DNA from: CAZGWJ01 sp964529445
Lineage (GTDB): Bacteria; Oederibacteriota; Muellerivitia; Muellerivitales; Muellerivitaceae
Reading direction: 5' to 3'
Length of the DNA: 60,038 nt
Assembly: GCA_964529445.1 (NCBI GenBank)
Contig: CAZGWJ010000004.1
Coordinates: 1 to 60,038 of the forward strand
The notes under the pieces are model-generated. The model ran no database searches and had not been told where the DNA came from. It was given only the letters and a program-made list of their open reading frames with translations. Positions 11,474 through 19,000 of the stretch are shown one piece after another; position 1 is the stretch's first letter; each line of letters starts with the position of its first letter. A program made the translations under genes and the position numbers.

Positions 11474-12036
11474 AATGCAAGAATTGCCGCAACAACAAAC
11501 TGGCCGAGGGATCCCGCTATTGCACGGAATGCGGATACCCGGTGGACGAGAAGTTCAACGTCACGGCCGAGGATTTCCTGAGGGATACCGAGGACCTGGG
11601 ACTCACTGAACTGTTGTCTCCTGATTCGGGGGAACCCCTCAAGCGCCTCAAGCACCAGGACCACGAATACCTTTGGGATCCCGAGGGCATGGGCGTCTGG
11701 GTCGGGAAGGAGATTCTGACGGGTGTCGATCCCGAGGCGGCCCAGGTGGTGTTCGAGAACCTCAATGCCGAGGACCAGAAATACCTTTCCCAGGCCAAGG
11801 AGAGTATCAAGCTCCGCGCTTCCGGCATGAAGAGTCCGGTTTCCGAGAACGAGCTGGACGAGCATTTCTACAAGGCCCTCGTGTTCGACCAGGACTTCGA
11901 GTCGGGGGGGTTGTGGATCGATCCCGCCGTCGTGTCGTTCTGGTACGCGGCCACGCAGAACAAGGAAGCGCCAGCCTTGACCCAGGTCGAGGAACTCCTC
12001 CACATCCTGGTGCATTTGCGTTTCTTCGAAGATTGA
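11470..12036 (+). CDS. zinc-ribbon protein of unknown function
   Basis: The 188-residue protein starts with a small zinc ribbon: C3-x2-C6 and C18-x2-C21. The rest is acidic and mostly helical, with no recognised domain; a phrase such as YLWDPEGMGVWVGKEIL suggests a compact globular core. The ATG overlaps the ruvC stop (ATGA), so the two are probably co-translated. This position between ruvC and ruvA is unusual and hints at a link to DNA repair, but no function can be assigned from sequence. Confidence 0.8.
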   Translation: MKCKNCRNNKLAEGSRYCTECGYPVDEKFNVTAEDFLRDTEDLGLTELLSPDSGEPLKRLKHQDHEYLWDPEGMGVWVGKEILTGVDPEAAQVVFENLNAEDQKYLSQAKESIKLRASGMKSPVSENELDEHFYKALVFDQDFESGGLWIDPAVVSFWYAATQNKEAPALTQVEELLHILVHLRFFED

Positions 12037-12045
12037 CGGTCTTTA

Positions 12046-12147
12046 ACCGCAGAGAACGCAGGGGACGCAGAGAATGGCATTCCGTTGGGATGTTTGATCT
12101 TGAAAAAGTGGAGCCTTCCTCTGCGGACTCTGCGACCTCTGCGGTGA
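12046..12147. repeat. GCAGAG-variant repeat element with inverted arms
   Basis: The left arm at 12046-12073 (ACCGCAGAGAACGCAGG...) and the right arm at 12119-12146 (CTCTGCGGACTCTGCGACCT...) are inverted copies with a 12-nt-like period around a 45-base core. It sits between the zinc-ribbon gene and ruvA and is built like the GAAG-type elements but from a different word. Confidence 0.75.
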
Positions 12148-12165
12148 TAATGAGGTGAGTGCCGG

Positions 12166-12780
12166 ATGATCGCGTTCCTGCAGGGGATCCTGTCGGTGAA
12201 GCTGGCCGACCGCGTGGAAGTGGACGTCCATGGGGTGGGTTACGAGGTCTTCATCCCGAAAAGGTCCCTGTCGGACCTCCCCCCCGTCGGCCGCCCGGTT
12301 AACCTCAAGACCCATCTTCACGTGAGGGAGGACGCCCAACAGCTCTATGGCTTCCTCAAGGACTCCGAGAGGCAGGCCTTTCTCCTTCTCCTGTCCGTGT
12401 CCGGGGTGGGACCCAAGGCGGCCCTGGGCGTCCTGTCGGCCCTTTCGGCCGACGAACTGTACCGGGCGGTCCTGCAGGACGATCTGGCCGCCTTGAAGGC
12501 GGTGCCGGGCGTGGGGGTCAAGACGGCCCAGCACATCGTCCTGGAGATCAAGGAGAAGGTGGCCCGTTTGGCCCGTGAGGGCGCCATCGAGGCGGGAGCC
12601 GTTTCTGCGGGGTCCTTGCCGGGCTCCCGGGCCGTGGGGGACGCCCTCCAGGCCTTCCTGGCGCTGGGTTACAGCGATACCGAGGCCCGTCGGGCCACGG
12701 CATCCGCCGTGGAGGTCCTCGGTGATAAGGCCACGGTTGAAGAGATCTTGAAGGTTGGTTTAAAATCCATGAGCGCTTGA
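12166..12780 (+). CDS. ruvA: Holliday junction branch-migration protein RuvA
   Basis: RuvA binds four-way junctions and loads RuvB. The 204-residue protein has the N-terminal OB-fold (MIAFLQGILSVK... VDVHGVGYEV), then two helix-hairpin-helix motifs, SVSGVGPKAA and AVPGVGVKTA, and the C-terminal RuvB-contacting domain after a flexible linker near residues 140-155. GAGGTG nine bases upstream supports ATG 12166. ruvB does not follow within this window. Confidence 0.95.
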   Translation: MIAFLQGILSVKLADRVEVDVHGVGYEVFIPKRSLSDLPPVGRPVNLKTHLHVREDAQQLYGFLKDSERQAFLLLLSVSGVGPKAALGVLSALSADELYRAVLQDDLAALKAVPGVGVKTAQHIVLEIKEKVARLAREGAIEAGAVSAGSLPGSRAVGDALQAFLALGYSDTEARRATASAVEVLGDKATVEEILKVGLKSMSA

Positions 12781-12821
12781 ACGGCTCCGCCGATTCAAGT
12801 CCCGATCCGAAGGAGGCTGAA

Positions 12822-13022
12822 ATGGGCGCCTTGAGCCTGCCCCGGTTGGCGATCTCCCTGTGGTTCGTCAACTATGCGTTGCTTTCACTCATCTCGTACC
12901 TGACCTCGTCCGGAGGCGGCCGCCTGCCGATCTTCTGGACCCTGGTACAGGCGACCATCTGGATGGCGATCGAACTGGTGTTCCTGGGTTTGTGGCTTGA
13001 CGACGGCAAGAAGGCGGGTTGA
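12822..13022 (+). CDS. small two-TM membrane protein
   Basis: The 66-residue protein has two predicted membrane helices (about residues 8-27 and 33-56) separated by a short Ser/Gly/Arg turn, ending in a charged tail DDGKKAG. No family is recognised. AAGGAGG at 12810-12816, five bases before ATG 12822, fixes the start; the longer reading from TTG 12777 overlaps the end of ruvA and lacks such a site. It sits between ruvA and the BON-domain gene with short gaps, so it is probably co-transcribed. Confidence 0.7.
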   Translation: MGALSLPRLAISLWFVNYALLSLISYLTSSGGGRLPIFWTLVQATIWMAIELVFLGLWLDDGKKAG

Positions 13023-13047
13023 TCGGCGAAGGCCGAAAGGAGCAGTC

Positions 13048-13368
13048 ATGTCGGACGATATCTCGAACTACAAGTACGGCCTTTCCCCCAAGGAAGCCCG
13101 GATGATCGGTCTGGGCGGCGAAGGGGACGACGTGGTGAACAAGGACGTGGAGCTGGACAGCATCATCACGCGGCGCATCCGGTCGATGGGCGCCAGCCAC
13201 GTGAAGGTCGGCGTGAAGGCGGGGAAGGTCACGCTGTCGGGGATGTGCGACGACTTCAGCGAGAAACGCTCCCTCGCGATGGTGGCGAGGTCGATTCCGG
13301 GAGTCGTCAAGGTCATCAACCAGGTCAAGGTCATCCCCTCGGATACGGGAAGGCCAGGCCGAGGCTGA
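13048..13368 (+). CDS. BON-domain protein
   Basis: The 106-residue protein contains one BON domain (about 36-100): IITRRIRSMGASHVKV, then KVTLSG, then a helix and VVKVINQVKV, the usual alpha/beta layout. BON domains bind phospholipids or occur in stress-related proteins such as OsmY. There is no signal peptide, so this one appears cytoplasmic. AAAGGAG at 13036-13042 supports the start. It is the last gene of the yebC-ruv run, followed by a strong terminator. Confidence 0.82.
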   Translation: MSDDISNYKYGLSPKEARMIGLGGEGDDVVNKDVELDSIITRRIRSMGASHVKVGVKAGKVTLSGMCDDFSEKRSLAMVARSIPGVVKVINQVKVIPSDTGRPGRG

Positions 13369-13374
13369 CGCTTC

Positions 13375-13415
13375 GGCAGGTATAAGGTAGAAGATAGAAG
13401 TGAGAAGGTTACGGC
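13375..13415. repeat. purine-rich repeat tract
   Basis: GGTATAAGGTAGAAGATAG and AAGTGAGAAGG form another member of the 'agaagttagaag' family, directly before the terminator of the ruv operon. Confidence 0.55.
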
Positions 13416-13436
13416 CAAAGTATCATCGGAAAATAG

Positions 13437-13472
13437 AAAAGGGCCGGGACTGATAATCCCGGCCCTTTTTTT
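13437..13472 (+). terminator. intrinsic terminator of the yebC-ruv operon
   Basis: GGGCCGGGA (13441-13449) pairs perfectly with TCCCGGCCC (13457-13465) around a 7-base loop, followed by seven T. The preceding AAAA can extend the stem into the T-tract, so it may also act on the opposite strand. Confidence 0.92.
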
Positions 13473-13578
13473 ATGGCATGGGGCCGTCATTTCAGGCGTT
13501 TATACTCGACCCGCGCGACCCCTTTCACGCGTCCAATGAACGGGACAGACCGGGGCTATTTGCCCGGCCCTTTACTTA

Positions 13579-13607
13579 TTGCCACCCCGGGGGGTGGTCG
13601 ATAGAAT
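13579..13607 (+). promoter_or_regulatory. sigma-70-type promoter
   Basis: TTGCCA (13579-13584) and TAGAAT (13602-13607) are separated by 17 bases. It follows a terminator and precedes the secreted three-repeat protein, giving a leader of about 70 bases that ends in an AAGGAG ribosome site. Confidence 0.7.
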
Positions 13608-13683
13608 ACCGGTTCGTTCCTTCGTTTTTTTCCATCCCGGTGCCGATTCCGGGACCCAATCGAGACCTAAGGAGACTTTCAAG

Positions 13684-15462
13684 ATGAAGAAAATCTTCCG
13701 TTCTGCGCTGACGGCGTTGACGGCGATCGCCCTCGCGGTCCCCGCTTTCGCCGGCGTGATCGAGAGCTGGGCCGTGCTCGATTCCGCCAATATCGGGACC
13801 TACGCCGATACCCAGGGTTCCTTCATCATGTTCCTCACCACCGACGGACCCAAGGCCGGGGAGCGGGCCCTCAAGATCGAGTCCACCCTCAAGCCCGGCG
13901 GCTATTGCGGCATCTGGCACAACCTGGCGGGTGCCAACCTGAAGGAAGGCGCCGTGAAGTTCATGGCCAAGTCCACGAACCCGGGGCAGATGCAGATGGC
14001 CATCAAGGACAAGTACAACAACCAATACACCGCCTTCTTCAACATTCCCTCCAAGGAATGGTCCGAGGTCATCGTGAACATGTCGGACTTCACCCTGGAC
14101 GGCACCTATACCCCGCCCGATGCCATCAAGGGCAAGCCCATGGACGTCACCGAGGTCAAGGGCATGAACTTCGGCCCGAAGATGGAGGGCGACGCCACCA
14201 TCATCCTCGGCCCCGTTTCCACCAGCAAGCCGGGCAAGTCGGCTCCTCCTCCCGCCGCCAAGCCGGCGGCCGCCAAGTCTGCCGCCAAACCGGCGGCCAA
14301 GAAAGCGGCTCCCAAGCCGGCGGCGAAAGCCGTCGCGAAGGCCGCCGCTCCCAGCGCCGTGGCCCAGGCTGCGGCTCCTGCCGCGGAAAAGCCCTCTGCT
14401 TCCGCCGGCAAGGTGGGCGGTACCGCCGAAGGTTGGACCACCGTGGACAGTTCCAACACCGGCACCTACGCCGACTCGAACGGTTCCAAGATCTCCTTCA
14501 GTGTCGTGGAAGGCCCGAAGGCCGGCGAGAAAGCCCTCAAGATCGAGGGCGAAATGGCCGCCGGCGGATACATGGGAATCTGGCACAACATCGCCGCCGA
14601 TCTCTCCAAGGCCGGCGCCCTGCGGATCCCGGTGAAGTCCTCCGCGGCGCAGGACGTGCAGATCGCCATCAAGGACAAATACAACGTCCAGTACGTGACC
14701 AAGTTCCCGGCCACGACGGCCTGGTCCGACGCGGTCATCCCGGTGGGCTCCTTCGCCAAGGACCCCTACTACACTCCGCCCGACGCCATCCCGGGGAATC
14801 CCATGGACCTGTCGGAGACCAAGGGCATGAACTTCGCCCCGCAGAATCCCGGTGCCTCCGTGTTGACGGTCGGTCCCGTGGTCTGGATCGAGGGCAAGGT
14901 CGAGGCCCCCGCCGCGGCGGCTGCGGCCCCCGCTGTGAAGGCGACCGGCGCCAAGGTCCTCCTGCAGGACTTCGCGAATGCCGCGTCCGGCAGCAGCGGT
15001 TCCTATGCCGACACGAACGGATCGTCCATCTCCTACGAGTACAAGGACGCCAAGAAGAAGGACAAGGCCGCCGACAAGATGATCTCCATCAAGTACAAGC
15101 TGGTGGGCGGCGGTTGGTGCGGGATCTGGCATCAGGCCGGCGAGGGGTGGGACGGCGTGGATTGCTCGAACGCCGCGGGCATCGAGCTGACGGTGTACAC
15201 GCCCAAGTCCATGGTCATCCAGATCGCCCTGAAGGACAAGACCAACAACCAGTACATCGGGGATGCTCCCGCGACGAAGGGCGGCTCCTGGGAGAAGGTG
15301 GTCATTCCCATGACCGCCTTCACGAAGGATCCCTACTACACCCCGCCCGAGGCCATCAAGGGTGCTCCTGCGGACTTCTCGCAGGTCAAGACCTTCAACA
15401 TCGTGCCCAAGACCGAGGGGGAAGGCACCTTCGCGATCGACACGATCACGGTCTTGAAGTAA
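13684..15462 (+). CDS. secreted protein with three tandem CBM/galactose-binding-like domains
   Basis: The 592-residue protein has a clean signal peptide (cut near AFA-GVIESW, residue 23). Three copies of one domain of about 150 residues follow, roughly 24-178, 248-395 and 418-592. Each copy repeats the same landmarks: GxYADxxGSxI, GG[YW]xGIWHxxA, a [MQ]IA[IL]KDKxNxQY strand and YTPP[DE]AIxGxPxD. Linkers between copies are Ala/Pro/Lys-rich. The pattern resembles beta-sandwich carbohydrate-binding (CIA30/CBM11-like) modules, but the family call is tentative and no catalytic domain is present. It has its own promoter, ribosome site (AAGGAG) and terminator, so it is a single-gene unit and probably well expressed. 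Confidence 0.82.
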   Translation: MKKIFRSALTALTAIALAVPAFAGVIESWAVLDSANIGTYADTQGSFIMFLTTDGPKAGERALKIESTLKPGGYCGIWHNLAGANLKEGAVKFMAKSTNPGQMQMAIKDKYNNQYTAFFNIPSKEWSEVIVNMSDFTLDGTYTPPDAIKGKPMDVTEVKGMNFGPKMEGDATIILGPVSTSKPGKSAPPPAAKPAAAKSAAKPAAKKAAPKPAAKAVAKAAAPSAVAQAAAPAAEKPSASAGKVGGTAEGWTTVDSSNTGTYADSNGSKISFSVVEGPKAGEKALKIEGEMAAGGYMGIWHNIAADLSKAGALRIPVKSSAAQDVQIAIKDKYNVQYVTKFPATTAWSDAVIPVGSFAKDPYYTPPDAIPGNPMDLSETKGMNFAPQNPGASVLTVGPVVWIEGKVEAPAAAAAAPAVKATGAKVLLQDFANAASGSSGSYADTNGSSISYEYKDAKKKDKAADKMISIKYKLVGGGWCGIWHQAGEGWDGVDCSNAAGIELTVYTPKSMVIQIALKDKTNNQYIGDAPATKGGSWEKVVIPMTAFTKDPYYTPPEAIKGAPADFSQVKTFNIVPKTEGEGTFAIDTITVLK

Positions 15463-15481
15463 CAGCTCGCGCGCTTTTCGG

Positions 15482-15512
15482 GGGGCGGGCCGAGCGGCCC
15501 GCCCCTTTTTTT
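15482..15512 (+). terminator. intrinsic terminator
   Basis: GGGGCGGGCC (15482-15491) pairs with GGCCCGCCCC (15496-15505) around loop GAGC, followed by seven T. It ends the gene for the three-domain secreted protein. Confidence 0.93.
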
Positions 15513-15547
15513 GTGGCAAAACCGCCGGACGGAACAGGATTGGGTCG

Positions 15548-15576
15548 TTGACTCGGGGTCCCGGGACCGTTAATAT
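15548..15576 (+). promoter_or_regulatory. promoter of tRNA-Thr
   Basis: TTGACT (15548-15553) and TAATAT (15571-15576) have 17-base spacing, very close to the sigma-70 consensus. The start would be near 15583. A 9-bp perfect hairpin (15608-15616 with 15622-15630) lies in the leader before the tRNA. Confidence 0.8.
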
Positions 15577-15666
15577 CCCTACTCTTGTTTGTTCCGGACG
15601 CTGGGGGGTCGAGTCCCTCTTGGACTCGACACTCCCAATCCGCGTCCTCGGTTTGTGACCTCGGAT

Positions 15667-15742
15667 GCTGGGGTAGCTCAGCTGGTAGAGCAGCGGTTTC
15701 GTAAACCGCAGGTCGCCGGTTCAATCCCGGTCCCCAGCTCCA
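15667..15742 (+). tRNA. tRNA-Thr (anticodon CGT)
   Basis: The cloverleaf is complete: acceptor GCTGGGG (15667-15673) pairs with CCCCAGC (15732-15738), the discriminator is T15739 and CCA is encoded at 15740-15742. Anticodon stem GCGGT/ACCGC encloses loop 15698-15704 with anticodon CGT at 15700-15702. It is a single-gene unit with its own promoter. Confidence 0.96.
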
Positions 15743-16062
15743 CTTATCGCTCTCCGCGTATCTGTTTGTAAAACAAGAGCGATCAGTGCCATGAGCAAGT
15801 GAAGCGCGTCGAATGGCCATGCCTGTATATCAACGGGATTGAAAATCACGGCCTGCCCTGAGGGCGGCCGTAGGCCGTACTCGAAGGGTCCCCCAGCCCC
15901 ATTTATCGTATTTATCCGAGAAAAGGCCATCCCAAGGGGTGATTTCCGGCTGAACAGGCCCTCATCCCATCGATCCCCGGTGGAATAAAACGTCCGGCAA
16001 GCGCTCTATTCTTCGGCGGCAAATCGGTTTGGACATCCATCCTGCGTGTCCTTGGAGCGCCT
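15743..16062. other. non-coding stretch after tRNA-Thr
   Basis: No gene is supported in these 320 bases. At 15888-15908 there is a degenerate copy of the tRNA 3' end and flank (TCCCCCAGCCCCATTTATCG against TCCCCAGCTCCACTTATCG at 15731-15749). It may be the scar of an old integration or duplication. No clear promoter for the next gene was recognised. Confidence 0.5.
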
Positions 16063-19000
16063 GTGAGGAAACCCGTTCATTTCCGTGCCCTCGTTGGAAC
16101 GGCTCGTCTGCTGCCGCTCGTCTTCCTCCTTATGACCTCGTCGTCGTACGCCCAGGTGGATGTCTTTGACAGCTACGTTCCCGGCGGTTCCGTCAACACC
16201 CTGTGCGAAGCGAACGGTGTCATCTACCTGGGGGGCAACTTCCGGTATCTCGGTCCGCGGACCGGTGGGGGAGCGCTCCTGGACTCGACCGACGGCCAAT
16301 GGGTGCCGGGCAACCGGATCAAGGGCATCGCTTACGCGGCCGCGCCCGACGGGTCGGGGGGGTGGTTCATCGGTGGGACTTTCACGCACACGAACGGGCA
16401 ACCCCGGGTCAACCTGGCGCACTTGTTGCCGGATGGCACGCTGGATCCCTCATGGAACGTCACGGCGGAGAGGGATTATTCTACGGCCAAGGTCATGTCC
16501 CTCGTCCGGTCGGGTTCCACCCTCTATATCGGAGGCTATTTCAATCGGGTGAACGGCCAGACTCGGAACGGTTTGGCGGCCGTGGACGCCTCCACGGGAG
16601 CCATCCTCTCCTGGAACCCCGACTGCAGTAACGAGGTCTACACGATGGCGGTCCAGGGGTCCGTCGTTTACGTGGGGGGCAATTTCGGCGCTCTCGGCAC
16701 GACCCTCCGCAGGGGCGTCGGGGCCGTGGATGCCGTGTCAGGCGCCGTCCTCCCTTGGAATCCCCTGCTGAGCTATTCGGCCCAGGTCAATTCCGTCGCG
16801 GCCGCAGGTTCCACGATCTTCATGAGCGGCGGTTTCACTTCCGTGAACGGGCAACCCCAGACCTATGTGGCCGCGGTGGATGCACTGTCGGGGGGCCTCT
16901 TCGCCTGGGATCCCGTGGTGAACAACTATGTCAACTCCATGGCTTTGTACGGCGACACCCTCTACATGACCGGCAGGTTCACGGTCATCGGGAACCAGGG
17001 CCGCATCCGCGCCGGGGCGGTGGATGCCTGTACGGGAGCGGTCCTGCCCTGGGAGACCGATGGGGTTGGCACCTACGGGAGCGCCATCGCCGCGGCGAAC
17101 GGGCGAGTCTTCATCGGCATGGACGGCAGCGGGAGCTACGGGAGTCTGTTGGCGGTCGACGCCGTGACGGGGGCCTTGCTCTGGAATGACCCGCTCTTCG
17201 ACCGCGCTGTCAAGACCCTCGCCGCTTCGGGCGACCGCCTCTACGTGGGCGGCGATTTCCACACGATCGGAGGACTGGTCCCCCGGGGATCGCTGGCGGC
17301 GATCGACGCCGCGAACGGGAAGGTTCTGCCGTGGAATCCCGGTTCGAATTCCCTGGTCTATTCGTTGGCTCTGGAAGGTCCGACCGTCTATGTCGGGGGT
17401 GAGTTCACCACCCTGGGAGGGCAACCCCGCAGTCGCCTCGGGGCCGTGGATGCCGTGACCGGGGCCGTTCTCCCCTGGGACCCCTCGGCGAACGGCTATG
17501 TCACGGGGTTGGTCGCGTCGGATTCCGTCGTTTGCGCCCACGGCATCTTCTCGTCCGTCGGGGGACAGACTACCTCCAATTTCGTCGCGCTGGATGCGAC
17601 GACGGGTTCGATCCTGCCCTGGAGTTCCGGCGTGGAGCGCATCTGGGCGATGGCACTCTCGGGGACCACGCTTTACCTGTCCGGAGGTTTCACCATCGTG
17701 GGCGGCGAGGGCCGGGACCATTTGGCGGCGCTCGATGTCACCACGGGCGAGGTGCTTCCCTGGGCCCCGGATGGGGGGTCTGACGGGAGCATCTCCACCC
17801 TGATGCCTTCGGATGACAAGGTCTACCTGGGCGGATCCTTCACGACCCTGGGAGGCCAGTACAGGCGGAACCTGGCGGCCCTGGATGCCGTGACCGGCGC
17901 CATCCTGCCGTGGGACCCCGGGGCCGACCGGCGGGTGACGGGTCTCGTGAAGGACGGCTCCATCCTGTACGCGGCGGGCGAGTTCGCCACGGTGGGAGGA
18001 CAGCCCCGGCGCTCCCTGGCGGCCATCGACGAGAGCGGCGCGATGTACGAGTGGGCCACCGTCATGGAGGGCGGAGCGAACTGTCTGGCCCTCTCGGGGG
18101 ACCGTCTGGTCGCCGGCGGGAACATCTATTCCATCGGGTGCGAACCCAACAAGTTCCTGGCCCTGCTCGGGAAGATCCCAATCGGAACCACCTATATCAC
18201 CCCGACGCCCACGTCCACCCCGACGGAGACCCTGACACCCTCCATCACGCCGACCGGGACCTGGATGACCGATACGTTCACGCCTTCGCCGACCGTGACC
18301 GCGACCGTGACCGCGACGGGAACCCCTACCGTCACGCCGTGGCCAACCGGTTGCGGCAAATTCTATTTATACGCAAACTCGTACACACCGCCCAACCCCG
18401 TCTCCGGGGGCACCACAGTGACCGCTGCAAACCTCAGCTATTCGAACCCCTACAACACGGGATGCACCCTGATCTTCAACAGCATGGGTTTCTCGCTGAG
18501 TCTCACGGGCAACCTAAGCACCACGATCCAGGAGATCCAGTTGGGCGGGGTCTCGGTCCCCTATTCGAGCCCCACCTTCGGCATCGGCGGCTCGCCGCTG
18601 GGGAGCGCGGGGTCCTACACGTTGCGTTTCGTCCTCGCGCCGGAAGCTTCCGGCACCTTCCAGGTCACTCTCACGAGCGTCAGCGGCTACGTGGTGAATT
18701 ACGTCTCCGGTTTCTATTGTCTTTCCTTGCCGTCGACGGGACCCGTCGTCACCGTGTACCCTCAGGGGACGCTGACCGTCACTCCCACTTGGACGGATAC
18801 GGCGACCCGCACCGACACGCCCACGCGCACACCCACGTTCACGGGCACGTGGTATTCGCCCACGGCGACCCCCACCTTCACGAGGACGTATACGCCGGGA
18901 GGGGTCCATCTCACCGTCACTCCCGCCATGGGTTCGGCCACGCCCTGCCTGGTTTGGCGGCGGGAACTCGCCGAGAACTGGGGTACCAACACCTACCACG

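Noticed and set aside
13576..15551. Open frames of 548-647 codons opposite or alongside the three-domain protein
   Set aside because: They follow from high GC and strong third-position bias. Only the annotated frame has a signal peptide, ribosome site and repeated domain structure.
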